DNA of 64,000 bases from Fibrobacter sp. UBA7003 (GTDB taxonomy: Bacteria > Fibrobacterota > Fibrobacteria > Fibrobacterales > Fibrobacteraceae): NCBI GenBank assembly GCA_002449765.1, contig DJXN01000002.1, forward strand, positions 310,001-374,000, in the 5' to 3' direction. Made by a program: the position numbers and the translations under genes. The notes under the pieces are model-generated. The model made no database searches and was not told the origin of the DNA. It saw nothing but the letters and a program-made list of their open reading frames with translations. Positions 43,199 to 52,605 of the stretch are shown here, piece after piece (positions within the stretch are counted from its first letter, which is position 1; every line of letters begins with the position of its first letter).

Positions 43199-44095
43199 AT
43201 GAAATTCACCAAATTTCTATTTGCGGGCGTATTTTCCGCAAGCCTTTTCACCACAAGCCTACATGCGGCGGAATGCAACGTCACCCACCATCAGGGCGGG
43301 GGCGGCAGCACCGATATCTACATGGGGTATCCGGCAACAGCGCTCTACCTGTTCGAAGGCGACTACCTGAACCTCTCCAAGATGGGCCTGCGCGAACCGG
43401 CGGTCAAGAACGCCTCCGGCACCGATACGGCATGGGTCTACAGGTCCGAACTGGATTCCACCATGATCGTAATCGTCACCGAGAAGGTGGTCAAGGTCGC
43501 ACGAGTCACCTACTCCGATGACGAGAATTCACGAATGGATTCACTTTTCTCCGTGAAGCACAAAGACGTGTACAAGGACGAGTTTCCGCGCCTGCAGAAG
43601 GCGGGAGTCTTCAAGGGGACGGCGGAACAGGCAGATTCCCTCGTGACACACGTATTTGAATTGTGCCAGCGATTCTACAGCAAAGATTACGGTTACGGCG
43701 GCTGTGTATTCAACCCGCCCGAGCAGAGAGGAAGAAACGGCGGGAAGGACGTCGACATGGTCGACATGCCGCTTGCACTCGCAGCCGTTGCCGGCGAGTT
43801 CACCATCCTTCTCGATACGCTGAATACGTGTCCGGATTACAAGTTCCCTGCCGAATCCCCGACAGTCAATCCGCGCACCGCCGCGGGACTACCGCAGGCG
43901 AAGGCCAGCTTCGTAAGGCTCGGCCAGATGCGCTACCGTATCACGAACGTGAAGCCCGGTTCCGCGTACAAGGCATTCAGCCTGAACGGCCAACTGATCG
44001 AAAGCGGCATCTTGAATGACGGCGTGTTTACGGCAAAAAATTTGCCCGTCATCCTGATGCTGGACAACAGCCAGAACCTTTACCTGAAGGATTAA
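43199..44095 (+). CDS. Secreted hypothetical protein with possible C-terminal sorting domain
   Basis: 298 residues with a signal peptide (MKFTKFLFAGVFSASLFTTSLHA). The body has no recognised motif; a Cys-rich turn (YGYGGCVFNPPEQRG) stands out. The last 60 residues (YRITNVKPGSAYKAFSLNGQLIESG, VFTAKNLPVILML) resemble the C-terminal domains of secreted Bacteroidota and Fibrobacter proteins, where a Gly-Leu...Gly-Asn pattern leads to type IX export, but the match is loose. TAGGAGA six bases before the ATG. Likely extracellular. Confidence 0.6.
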   Translation: MKFTKFLFAGVFSASLFTTSLHAAECNVTHHQGGGGSTDIYMGYPATALYLFEGDYLNLSKMGLREPAVKNASGTDTAWVYRSELDSTMIVIVTEKVVKVARVTYSDDENSRMDSLFSVKHKDVYKDEFPRLQKAGVFKGTAEQADSLVTHVFELCQRFYSKDYGYGGCVFNPPEQRGRNGGKDVDMVDMPLALAAVAGEFTILLDTLNTCPDYKFPAESPTVNPRTAAGLPQAKASFVRLGQMRYRITNVKPGSAYKAFSLNGQLIESGILNDGVFTAKNLPVILMLDNSQNLYLKD

Positions 44096-44125
44096 AAACA
44101 AGTTAAGCGCGAATGCGACAGAAAA

Positions 44126-44503
44126 CTACTCGAGTGCTTCGCGGATTTGCTGTATAAAGTTCATCTCCTCGGGCGAGACGTTGCTTTCGTTGTCATCTTC
44201 GCGGGAGGCGTTCGCCACGCGGAGCATGGATTCGAGCACCTTGCTCTTGAATTCGGGCGTAGATTCCTTCAGCGCTTCGATGCAGGCGCCCGCACGTTCC
44301 TTCGCCGACTTGAACTTCGCATAGAGGTCATTGAAGTCGTCCCACGAGACATCCGGTACAAGTTCGTCGTGAATCGCGTCGAGCGTGTCGCTCTCGGCCT
44401 CGGTCGCCGAGGCTGAACCGGGCAGAAGTTTCTCGGTTTCGGTTTCGTGATACAGGCATGCCACCTGCCAAGAAAGAATCAAGAGCGCCATATTCGAATT
44501 CAT
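44126..44503 (-). CDS. Small acidic helical protein (TerB-like?)
   Basis: 125 residues from the ATG at 44503, with GAGG six bases before it. The frame is open for 47 codons further upstream, but that part overlaps dnaX on the other strand and is rejected. The protein starts MNSNMALLILSWQVACLYHE, then is helical and acidic with SPEEMNFIQQIREALE at the end. The pattern reminds me of TerB-like proteins, but no metal-binding motif proves it. It is divergent from dnaX with a shared upstream region. Confidence 0.55.
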   Translation of the reverse strand: MNSNMALLILSWQVACLYHETETEKLLPGSASATEAESDTLDAIHDELVPDVSWDDFNDLYAKFKSAKERAGACIEALKESTPEFKSKVLESMLRVANASREDDNESNVSPEEMNFIQQIREALE

Positions 44504-44578
44504 CGTGAACCTCGTAATTTTTTTCAAAATATAATCAAAAGCGACTTCCGGACTGGCCCGAATTCGACACTTTTTTGC

Positions 44579-44586
44579 TATATTCC
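44579..44586 (+). promoter_or_regulatory. -7 element TATATTCC of dnaX
   Basis: TAnnTT-type element five bases before the dnaX ATG, with no ribosome site between. Confidence 0.45.
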
Positions 44587-44591
44587 AAGAC

Positions 44592-46325
44592 ATGGCATAC
44601 GTAGCAATGGCCCGCAAGTGGCGCCCGCAGTCCTTTGACGACATGGTCGGGCAGGAACATATCGCGAAAACCCTCCAGAACGCAATCGAGGGGGGCAGAC
44701 TCCATCACGCATTCCTCTTTACCGGCACCCGCGGTGTAGGCAAGACCACCAGTGCCAGAATCCTCGCCCGCACGCTCAACTGTTCTGGCGGCGACCCGCT
44801 GCACCCCTGCGGCAAATGCGAAAGCTGCAAGGACATTTCGGGCGGAAACCCGATGGACGTGTACGAAATAGACGCGGCCTCCAACACCGGAGTCGAGAAC
44901 ATTCGCGATGTCATTGACCGCGTACAGTACCCTCCCGTCATCGGCAAGTACAAGATTTTCATCATCGACGAAGTCCACATGCTTTCGACCGGGGCCTTCA
45001 ACGCCCTCCTGAAGACGCTCGAAGAACCGCCTCCGCACGTGATTTTCATCTTCGCAACCACCGAGGTCAACAAGGTCCCGCAGACCATCCTCAGCCGTGT
45101 GCAGCGTTTCGACTTCAAACGCCTGACCATGGACCAGATCCGCAGCCGCCTGCGCTACATCTGCGAACAGGAAGGCATCAACGCAAGCGACGAGGCCCTG
45201 AACATCTTTGCCGAGAAGGCGGACGGCTCCATGCGCGACGGCCTCACCTACTTCGACCAGGCCTACGCCTTCACGGGAAACGAGATGACGGACGAATCTG
45301 TCCGGTCCGTTCTGGGAATCCCGCCCGTCGAGCTTTTCTTCGACCTCATCAACGCCATCGAAAGCCATAATCTCAAGGGTTGCTTCCTGATGGTCGACAA
45401 GGCTGTAAGCCGCGGCATCGAGTTCGCGCCACTCCTGGACGGATTCGGCAAGTTCCTCCGCAACCTCCTTTACGGCCGCCTCGACGCGTTTTCGCCTGAC
45501 GCTTTGAACATCTCTACGGAACTCTACACGAAGCTCAAGGAAACCGCGACAGGCCTTTCCAACGGGGACCTGCTACGCATATCCAAGATGCTCATCGACC
45601 TGCAGGCGCAAATCCGCTACAGTTCCAACCCGCGGCTCCTTGTCGAGACGACATTCGCCCGCATGGCTTGGCTCGACAGGCTCACCGACCTCCGGCGAGC
45701 ACTTGCCGCTATAAACGACCCGAAAAGCGCCTCAGACGAGGCGACAAAAAAAAAAGTAGCTGACGTCCAGCAGATGCTCGACACCCAGGAATCTTCCCAG
45801 GGGGCAAGCATGGATTTCGTCGGCAGCTCCGACTTTGACAGCCCGGTCGCATTCTCGCGCTACGAAATCACCGCCGCCTGGCCCTCCATCGTGGCTGGCC
45901 TCGCCGACTGCGGAGACTACAAGTTTTCCGCTGCCATCACAGGGACCATCCTGGAAGCGGGCGACATCAAGGCGAACCCCTTCCCGCTATTTCTCACCTA
46001 TATCGGCGAAACGGAGAACAACACCTCCTGGGGCTACCAGCAGATTTGCGAGAACCCGGAATTCGCGAAGCGCGTACAGACTATCCTGGAAGACAAGTTG
46101 CAGACGAAGGTCTCCCTCTCGATAAAGACCCGCGCCTACACGCAAGAAGAACGAGTTTCCAGGGAAAACGCCCTCAAGAGCCCCTTCGAAAAGGACTGCG
46201 AAAGCATAGGCGGATTGAAGGAACTCGTAGAAAAATTCATGGGAGAATTGGTATATTCTAGGTCGCTAGAAAAGGTTACCGAAGCCCCGGCTGGCGAACA
46301 GCCCGAAGAAATGAACGACAACTAA
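44592..46325 (+). CDS. dnaX: DNA polymerase III subunit gamma/tau
   Basis: 577 residues. Walker A GTRGVGKT at 45-52, zinc-binding Cys64, Cys73, Cys76 and Cys79, Walker B with DEVH at 126-129, and LLKTLEEPPPHVIFIFATTE mark the clamp-loader ATPase. Domain III follows to about residue 370, then a linker, then about 190 residues that should bind polymerase and helicase. An A10 run in codons 385-388 could allow slippage to a short gamma form. The YbaB homologue follows by 30 bases, the usual dnaX-ybaB order; recR is not next. Confidence 0.95.
   Translation: MAYVAMARKWRPQSFDDMVGQEHIAKTLQNAIEGGRLHHAFLFTGTRGVGKTTSARILARTLNCSGGDPLHPCGKCESCKDISGGNPMDVYEIDAASNTGVENIRDVIDRVQYPPVIGKYKIFIIDEVHMLSTGAFNALLKTLEEPPPHVIFIFATTEVNKVPQTILSRVQRFDFKRLTMDQIRSRLRYICEQEGINASDEALNIFAEKADGSMRDGLTYFDQAYAFTGNEMTDESVRSVLGIPPVELFFDLINAIESHNLKGCFLMVDKAVSRGIEFAPLLDGFGKFLRNLLYGRLDAFSPDALNISTELYTKLKETATGLSNGDLLRISKMLIDLQAQIRYSSNPRLLVETTFARMAWLDRLTDLRRALAAINDPKSASDEATKKKVADVQQMLDTQESSQGASMDFVGSSDFDSPVAFSRYEITAAWPSIVAGLADCGDYKFSAAITGTILEAGDIKANPFPLFLTYIGETENNTSWGYQQICENPEFAKRVQTILEDKLQTKVSLSIKTRAYTQEERVSRENALKSPFEKDCESIGGLKELVEKFMGELVYSRSLEKVTEAPAGEQPEEMNDN
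45746..45755 (+). other. A10 slippery run inside dnaX
   Basis: Ten A residues read as Lys-Lys-Lys after Thr385. One base back gives Ser-Ser-stop (TGA at 45761-45763); one base ahead gives TAG at once (45757-45759). Either slip makes a protein of 388-390 residues, domains I-III only. GAGG lies at 45738-45741, a few bases before the run. Confidence 0.5.
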
Positions 46326-46355
46326 TAAAGAAAACCGCTAAAAGGAAAAACCGCT

Positions 46356-46664
46356 ATGGACATGAGTAAAATGCTTAAGGACCTCCAGAAGATGCAGAGC
46401 AAGATGCTGAAGGCCCAGAACGACCTCAAAACCCAAAGTTTCGACGCCGAAGCCGGCGGCGGCATGGTCAAGGTCGCCATCAACGGTCAGGGTGTGCTGA
46501 CGATGATCAAGATCAATCCGGACGCCGTGGACAAGGACGACGTTGAAGCCCTCGAAGACCTCGTCATGGCAGCCGTCAATTCAGCCATCAAGAAAAAAGA
46601 CGAGGCGGCACAATCAAGCCTTTCCAACATCACCGGCGGCATGAAAATCCCCGGTCTGATGTAG
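46356..46664 (+). CDS. YbaB/EbfC nucleoid-associated protein
   Basis: 102 residues, the normal length. It opens MDMSKMLKDLQKMQSKMLKAQ and has the conserved GGGMVKVAINGQGVLTMIKINPDAV and DLVMAAVNSAIKK blocks. The protein is a dimer that binds DNA; its role in the cell is not settled. Co-transcribed with dnaX, ended by the hairpin at 46696. Confidence 0.93.
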   Translation: MDMSKMLKDLQKMQSKMLKAQNDLKTQSFDAEAGGGMVKVAINGQGVLTMIKINPDAVDKDDVEALEDLVMAAVNSAIKKKDEAAQSSLSNITGGMKIPGLM

Positions 46665-46695
46665 CCCCGGATATGAGAATCCGACCCCTGTTTTG

Positions 46696-46730
46696 ACACC
46701 CTTCCGCCCCCCGGCGGAAGGGTGTTTTTT
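46696..46730 (+). terminator. Terminator of dnaX-ybaB
   Basis: ACACCCTTCCGCC (46696-46708) pairs perfectly with GGCGGAAGGGTGT (46713-46725), then a T run. Confidence 0.92.
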
Positions 46731-46837
46731 GCACCCCAAAAGGAGCAACCTAAAATCCAGGATTCCTCTCATCCATAGATTCGTGCATTCCATCACTTTT
46801 TTTCACGGGGAACCTTTAACATCATATAATATATTTT

Positions 46838-46845
46838 TACATTTG
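46838..46845 (+). promoter_or_regulatory. -7 element TACATTTG of the efflux operon
   Basis: Exact TAnnTTTG, 25 bases before the TolC-like ATG, so this transcript has a leader with a GGAG ribosome site. Confidence 0.55.
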
Positions 46846-46870
46846 GCGGGTCAAATTTTATGGAGAACAG

Positions 46871-48289
46871 ATGCTCAGGCAATTTGCAATCCCTACGATT
46901 ATCGCCACGCTCCTTGTAGCCCCTAGCTGGGCCGGGAAGACCTATACCCGCGAAGAAGCCGTCAATACAGCCCTCGAAAACTCCTCCGACGTGAAATCCG
47001 CCGAAGAAGACCTCAAAAGCGCTACTTCCCAGGTGACGGCAGGCTACGGCAACGCCTACCCCTCCATCGACCTGAACGCCACCGTGACCCGTATTTTCGG
47101 CCTCGACGATGTCGAAAAGAGCACCGACCTGACCGATGCCGCCACGCAGATGGCCATGGGAAAGGATGCGGAAGGCCACCCCATGGCAAACGCCTACGAC
47201 CAGCAGGTCCTCGGCCCCGCGCTCGACGGGCTCATCTACGGCATGAAATCCCAGGGTTACCGCTGGCAGTCCAGCGTAGGCATCACCGCCACCCAGATTC
47301 TTTACGCCGAAGGCAAGGTTGGCGTCGGGATTGAAATCGCGAAGGCCTACAAGCGCATCAACGAAGTGAAGCTCGAAAACACGAAGGCCCAGGTCCGCTA
47401 CGACGTGGAAAACGCCTTCGACCAGCTCATCTACCTCGATTCCGCCATCAAGATCATGTACGCCTCCAAGGAACTGCTCCAGGAGAACCTGAATTTCGTC
47501 GAACAGTCGCTCAAGAGCGGAATGGCCACCGAACTTGACCTTATCCGCGTGCAGCTCTCGATGGACCAGCTGAACTCCACCATTGCGAGCGCCGAAAAGA
47601 TGCGCGTCCTCGCCCGCAACTCGCTCCTCAACACGATGGGCCTCGAATGGGAAACCGACGTGCAGTTCCAGGGCGAACTCCGCGACCCCGCCGCAGGCTA
47701 CAGCTTCCCCGACACCTCCATGGCGAACGTGAAGAAGCGCCGCAAGGAACTCGTGATGCTCGAGGAAACCGAGAACATGAAAAACCTGAACATCGAAATC
47801 GAGCAGGGCGGCTACAAGCCGACCGTGGTGCTCCTCGGCGGCATCAAGTATGCAAACAACAAGAACGAATTTTTCGACTGGGACGCCCCCACGTGGGACA
47901 AGCTGAACAAGTACATCGCGCTGAACGTCTCGATGAACCTCTTCAACGGCATGAAGACCCGCGAAGGCGTGGCCCAGGCCAGGTCGAGCCTCCGCAGCAC
48001 GCAAATCCAGAAGGAAACCGCCGAGCGCGGGTTCCGCGTGCAGATCGAGTCGTGCGTGAATACGCTCGAGGATGCGAACAGCCAGATTGAAATCGCAAAG
48101 CGCCAGATCGACCTCGCGCAAAAGAACTACGACCTCACGAACGAAGCCTACAAGCTCGGGCGCGAAACGCAATTGCACGTGCTCAGCGCCGAAAACAGCC
48201 TGCGCACCGCAAAAATAGACTACATGAAGGCCATCGTCGAATGGAACAAGGCCTACAACGCGCTCCTGCAGGCCACCGGAGAATATTAA
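46871..48289 (+). CDS. TolC-family outer-membrane efflux protein
   Basis: 472 residues. Signal peptide MLRQFAIPTIIATLLVAPSWA, then two TolC repeats: ENSSDVKSAEEDLKSATSQVTAGYGNAYPSI-type helices and strands, and the second copy ending SLRTAKIDYMKAIVEWNKAYNALLQATGEY. Long helices rich in Ala, Leu and Glu form the periplasmic tunnel. It is the outer-membrane channel of the pump encoded by the next two genes; gaps are 12 and 18 bases. The exported compound is unknown. Confidence 0.9.
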   Translation: MLRQFAIPTIIATLLVAPSWAGKTYTREEAVNTALENSSDVKSAEEDLKSATSQVTAGYGNAYPSIDLNATVTRIFGLDDVEKSTDLTDAATQMAMGKDAEGHPMANAYDQQVLGPALDGLIYGMKSQGYRWQSSVGITATQILYAEGKVGVGIEIAKAYKRINEVKLENTKAQVRYDVENAFDQLIYLDSAIKIMYASKELLQENLNFVEQSLKSGMATELDLIRVQLSMDQLNSTIASAEKMRVLARNSLLNTMGLEWETDVQFQGELRDPAAGYSFPDTSMANVKKRRKELVMLEETENMKNLNIEIEQGGYKPTVVLLGGIKYANNKNEFFDWDAPTWDKLNKYIALNVSMNLFNGMKTREGVAQARSSLRSTQIQKETAERGFRVQIESCVNTLEDANSQIEIAKRQIDLAQKNYDLTNEAYKLGRETQLHVLSAENSLRTAKIDYMKAIVEWNKAYNALLQATGEY

Positions 48290-48301
48290 TAGGAAGAAGA
48301 T

Positions 48302-49351
48302 ATGAACCAGATTACCAAAGCAATCATCACTGCAACCGCATTCTCGCTTCTTCTCACGGGTTGCGACATGTTCAAGAAGAAAGATGAAGGCGCCGAACAG
48401 AAGGCCGCCACCATCGAACAAATCCAGGCCGAAAAGGGCAAGCCCGCCAAGGTCGTAAAGGCCACCACGGCAGAAATCACCGACGTGCGAAAGTTCAGCG
48501 GCACCATCGAAGGCATGCAGCAGACATACGCACTTTCGAAGATGAGCGATCCGCTTGCCAAGATCCACGTGCAGGTCGGTTCTAGCGTAAAGAAGGACCA
48601 GGTTCTTGCCGAGTACCTTTTCACCGGCGACAACACGCAGTACCAACAGGCGCAAGAACAAATCGCCCTCCTCGAAAAGGCGACCGAACGCATGCGCGAA
48701 CTGCACGCCAAGGGCGGCATCAGCCAGCAGGACATGGACACCCAGGAAACGCAGCTCAAGGTTGCGAAGATGAACCTTGAAACCGTCCGCCGCGCATCGA
48801 AGATTCTTGCCCCGGCAGCAGGCGTTGTCACGGAACTGAACTTCAAGGAAGGACAGACTCCCGGACTCGGGGTCTTCTGCACCATCGCAAAACTCGACCA
48901 AGTCATCCTCAAGCTGAACGTCACGAGCAAGGATATCGGATTCTTCAAGAAGGGTGCGACCGCGACCATCGACGTGGGCGGAGAAAAGGTCAAGGGCAAG
49001 GTGACACTCATCCCGCTCGCCGCCAATTCCATGACGCGTTTCTTCCCTGTCGAAGTGACATTCCCGAACAAGAAGAAGCAGCTGTTGCCCGGCATGTATG
49101 TGACTGCCGAACTTGACGCCCGCAACGTGAAGGGAATCATCGTCCCCATCGAGGCAATCGTCTACCGCAACGGCGTAAACACCGTCTGGACCGTTACCGC
49201 CGAAGGCAAGGCAAAGCGCAAGGTCGTGAAACTCGGTGTGCAGACCAAGGGCGATGTCCAGATTCTCGAGGGCCTTGAAGATGGCGACCAGGTCATGGTT
49301 GAAGGTCAGTTCCGCATGAACGATGGCGACAAGGTGCTCATCATCGAATAA
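48302..49351 (+). CDS. RND-pump periplasmic adaptor lipoprotein (membrane fusion protein)
   Basis: 349 residues. The start has a lipobox (LLLTGC at about residues 16-21), so the protein is lipid-anchored. Then come the biotinyl-like domain (ALSKMSDPLAKIHVQVGSSVKKDQVLAEY), a short helical hairpin, and the beta-barrel and membrane-proximal domains (GVVTELNFKEGQTPGLG, VPIEAIVYRNGVNTVWTV). The hairpin is short, as in Bacteroidota-type adaptors. It links the TolC-like channel to the RND permease. Confidence 0.92.
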   Translation: MNQITKAIITATAFSLLLTGCDMFKKKDEGAEQKAATIEQIQAEKGKPAKVVKATTAEITDVRKFSGTIEGMQQTYALSKMSDPLAKIHVQVGSSVKKDQVLAEYLFTGDNTQYQQAQEQIALLEKATERMRELHAKGGISQQDMDTQETQLKVAKMNLETVRRASKILAPAAGVVTELNFKEGQTPGLGVFCTIAKLDQVILKLNVTSKDIGFFKKGATATIDVGGEKVKGKVTLIPLAANSMTRFFPVEVTFPNKKKQLLPGMYVTAELDARNVKGIIVPIEAIVYRNGVNTVWTVTAEGKAKRKVVKLGVQTKGDVQILEGLEDGDQVMVEGQFRMNDGDKVLIIE

Positions 49352-49369
49352 GGCTACGGAGATTTTTGA

Positions 49370-52300
49370 ATGATTAAGGCGAGTATCTATAAACCGATTA
49401 CCATGCTCATGGTCATCTTGACCGTGGTGGTTTTCGGTATCTACACCTACCGCATGATGGTGGTAGACCTGTTGCCGAAATTCGAAGTGCCCGTGGTAAC
49501 GGCGGTCATCGTCTATTCGGGCGCAAACCCCGAAGAAATCGAGACAACCGTCATCAAGCCTGTCGAAGACGCCGTCGAACTCGTTGACGGTATCGACTAC
49601 GTGCAGGCAATATGCATGGAGAACTACGGCATCCTCATTGCCATGTTCAACATGGGAACGAACGTGGACGTGGCAGCAAACGACGTGCGCGCGAAAATCG
49701 AGCAGACGGCGGCAACCTTCCCCGATGCCGTCGAAGCGCCGATTATTTCGAAACTAGACATCAACGCCCAGGCAATCATGAGCTTCTCCTTCACCGGCCC
49801 GGTCAGTTCGACCGAACTGCGTAAGAAGGCCGAAGACGAGATCGAGCCCCTGCTTACTTCTGTTTCCGGTGTTGCAAGCGTGGATATTTTCGGTGGCACA
49901 ACCCGCGAAATCTCCATCGAACTCGACAAGGAAATGCTCAAGTCTCGCGGCGTAGACATATCGACCATCATGGGTGTCTTCCAGGCGTCGAACATCAACT
50001 ACCCCGTCGGTGAAGTTCGCGGCAGCCGCAAGAACACCTCCGTGCGTACCGCAGGCAAATTCGAGAACCTGGACCAGATGCGCGACATGGATATCCCGAC
50101 TGCAACAGGCGTCATCAAGCTCGGCGAAATCGCGAAGGTCAAGGACACCGTCAAGACAGTCACCTCCGCATCGCGCTACAACGGCATCAACTCCGTCTCG
50201 CTCGACATCAAGAAGCGTTCTGATGCTAACGTGGTCGACGTCGCCAAGGGTACACTCGCCCGCGTGGAACAGATCAACAGTACGCTTCCCGAAGGTTTCA
50301 AAATTCACCTGATTTACGACAAGTCCGAAGCAATTCAGGAATCCGTAGACAACGTTATCCAGAACATCCTCCTTGCCATCGTGCTTACGTCGGTGCTCCT
50401 GCTCCTCTTCCTGGGCAAGCTTTCCACCACGCTTATCGCAGCTCTCACGATGCCGATTTCCGTCATCGGTGCGTTCACGTTCATGTACTTCGCCGACTTC
50501 GGCATCAACATGATGTCTCTCATGGCGCTATCTTCGGCGGTGGGCTTGTTGGTCACTAACTCCATCGTGGTGCTCGAGAATATCAACTCCAAGTTGCAGG
50601 ATGGCCTCGATCCCAAGGAAGCGGCCTACAAGGGCACAAGCGAAATCATGGTCGCCATCATGGCATCGACCCTCACCAACGTGTGCGTGTTCGTGCCTAT
50701 CGCGTTCATGAAGTCCATCGTAGGCATTTTCTTCAAGACCTACGGTATGACCATGGTGTTTGCGACAGTCGTGTCGCTGTTGGTGACGTTCACGCTCACC
50801 CCGCTCATGGCGGCCTACCTGTTCAAGGGCAAAAAGAAAGACGAGAACGGCAACATTATCGACGAAAAGCCCGGAATAGTGGAACGCCTCACGAGCTTCT
50901 TCCCGTGGGTCCTCAACGGCATCCGCTTTGTCTACCTAAAGACTCTCGGCTTTTGCCTTTCCGTGCCAGGGTTTTTCGCGCAGCTGCTCGGCATGGGCGC
51001 ACTGCTTGCATTCGTCGCCTTCATGGGATTCAACTTCCTCTCCGTCGAACTCATGCCCAAGCAGGATCAGGGTCAAATCCTCATTTCCGTCGAAATGCCT
51101 ATCGGTACGAACATCGAAACTACGGATAGCGTAACGAAGATTATCGAAAGCCGCATCAAGGACATTCCCGATATGGAGCGCTACAACGCTACCGTCGGTG
51201 GTGAAAACGGCTTTACGGGCACGAACACCTCCAAAATTCGTCTGAAACTGTTCAAGCGCGGCGAAGGCCGTGACCGCAGTTCCGAAGACATTGTCGACTC
51301 GTTGCGCCCCTACCTCGCCGACATTCCCGACGCATACATCTCTATCAAGATGGCCTCTGTCACCGAAATGAGCAACGGCCAGGGTGGAGACGTCGTGCTC
51401 GAAGTGAACAGTCTCGTTGTCGATTCCGCCCTCAAGGCTGCAGAAATCCTCATGGACAAGATTCAGGACATTCCCGGCGTCGTCGACGTAAAGCTGAGCT
51501 ACGAAGCCGGCAAGCCCGAAATCAAGCTTGTTCCCAACCGCCAGGCGCTCGCCGACTACGGAGTCGCCCTGCAGTCCGTGGCTGTCATGAACTACATCGC
51601 TGTAAGCGGCCTTGAAACCAGCACCTACACCGAAGACGGTGAAGAATACAAGGTGTTTGTCCGCATGGAAGAGAAAGACCGCAAGGATCACGCCGATATT
51701 GAAGACCTGCCGATGCTCACGCCCAAGGGTTTTGTCCCGGCAAGCACGCTGTTCGACATTGTCGACGGCGCAGGCCCGACCAAGATCGAGCGCAAGCGCA
51801 AACACAACCATGTAGACGTCTACATGAACCTTCTCCCCGGCCACACGACCGGCGAAATCATGGACTCGATTAAGGTTATCACTGACTCCATGAAGGATGA
51901 GGTGCCCGACGGCATCACGTTCAGTTTCGGTGGAAACGCCGACATGCAGAACGACATGGTGGAAGAATTCATCGCGGCTATCCTCATGGCCATTCTCCTC
52001 ACCTACATCTTGCTGGTGGCCCTGCTCGAAAGCTTCTTGCAGCCCTTCATCATCATGTTCACTATCCCGATGGGCGCCATTGGCGTTATCCTCGCGCTCG
52101 TGTTTACGAACACCTCGCTCTCGATGGTTTCCCTCATGGCAATCGTGATGCTTATCGGTGTGGTGGTGAACAACGCCATCTTGCTACTCGACGAAGCGAA
52201 CCGACTGCTCCGAAGCGGAGCCATGGGCAGGCGCAGCGCCATGCTGACGGCCGCAAAAGAAAAATTCCAGGCCATCGTACTTGCGACATTCGCATCCATA

Positions 52301-52516
52301 GTGGCCCAGATGCCGCTTGCTCTCGCCATCGGTGGTGACGTTGCGAAGATGAACCAGCCCATGGGTATCGCATGCGTGGGCGGCCTCGCCGTGTCCGCGT
52401 TCCTCACGATGTACCTCATTCCGACAGCATTCTGGCTCCCGAACGCCTTGTTCCACAAGGTCAAGAAGGGCGTGAAGAAGGTTAAGAACAAGATGAACAG
52501 GCACGCGAAGGCATAA
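49370..52516 (+). CDS. RND-family efflux permease (HAE type)
   Basis: 1048 residues with twelve membrane segments in two halves and two large periplasmic loops. Family blocks such as DLLPKFEVPVVTAVIVYSGANPEEIE, VELMPKQDQGQILISVEMPIG and GVVVNNAILLLDEANRL are present. In membrane segment 4 the usual Asp-Asp of the proton relay (VDDAIVVVEN) is replaced by Thr396-Asn397 (LLVTNSIVVLENI). The pump should run on an ion gradient; how, with this change, is unclear. Last gene of the operon, with a terminator 24 bases after its stop. Confidence 0.93.
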   Translation: MIKASIYKPITMLMVILTVVVFGIYTYRMMVVDLLPKFEVPVVTAVIVYSGANPEEIETTVIKPVEDAVELVDGIDYVQAICMENYGILIAMFNMGTNVDVAANDVRAKIEQTAATFPDAVEAPIISKLDINAQAIMSFSFTGPVSSTELRKKAEDEIEPLLTSVSGVASVDIFGGTTREISIELDKEMLKSRGVDISTIMGVFQASNINYPVGEVRGSRKNTSVRTAGKFENLDQMRDMDIPTATGVIKLGEIAKVKDTVKTVTSASRYNGINSVSLDIKKRSDANVVDVAKGTLARVEQINSTLPEGFKIHLIYDKSEAIQESVDNVIQNILLAIVLTSVLLLLFLGKLSTTLIAALTMPISVIGAFTFMYFADFGINMMSLMALSSAVGLLVTNSIVVLENINSKLQDGLDPKEAAYKGTSEIMVAIMASTLTNVCVFVPIAFMKSIVGIFFKTYGMTMVFATVVSLLVTFTLTPLMAAYLFKGKKKDENGNIIDEKPGIVERLTSFFPWVLNGIRFVYLKTLGFCLSVPGFFAQLLGMGALLAFVAFMGFNFLSVELMPKQDQGQILISVEMPIGTNIETTDSVTKIIESRIKDIPDMERYNATVGGENGFTGTNTSKIRLKLFKRGEGRDRSSEDIVDSLRPYLADIPDAYISIKMASVTEMSNGQGGDVVLEVNSLVVDSALKAAEILMDKIQDIPGVVDVKLSYEAGKPEIKLVPNRQALADYGVALQSVAVMNYIAVSGLETSTYTEDGEEYKVFVRMEEKDRKDHADIEDLPMLTPKGFVPASTLFDIVDGAGPTKIERKRKHNHVDVYMNLLPGHTTGEIMDSIKVITDSMKDEVPDGITFSFGGNADMQNDMVEEFIAAILMAILLTYILLVALLESFLQPFIIMFTIPMGAIGVILALVFTNTSLSMVSLMAIVMLIGVVVNNAILLLDEANRLLRSGAMGRRSAMLTAAKEKFQAIVLATFASIVAQMPLALAIGGDVAKMNQPMGIACVGGLAVSAFLTMYLIPTAFWLPNALFHKVKKGVKKVKNKMNRHAKA

Positions 52517-52539
52517 GCCCGCACAAGCAATGTTTCAGG

Positions 52540-52567
52540 AATCCCGCCAAACCGGCGGGATTTTTTT
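52540..52567 (+). terminator. Terminator of the RND efflux operon
   Basis: AATCCCGCC (52540-52548) with GGCGGGATT (52554-52562) and a T run. Confidence 0.9.
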
Positions 52568-52592
52568 ATGGTCTGCAAACCCGCCTTTTTTG

Positions 52593-52600
52593 TATATTGC
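52593..52600 (+). promoter_or_regulatory. -7 element TATATTGC of the GspE/PilB-like gene
   Basis: TAnnTT-type element five bases before the ATG at 52606; a TTG at 52597 lies within it and is rejected as start. Confidence 0.45.
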
Positions 52601-52605
52601 GGGGC

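Noticed and set aside
46793..48901. 702-codon frame on the minus strand across the TolC-like and adaptor genes
   Set aside because: His- and Val-rich shadow of two clear genes on the other strand.
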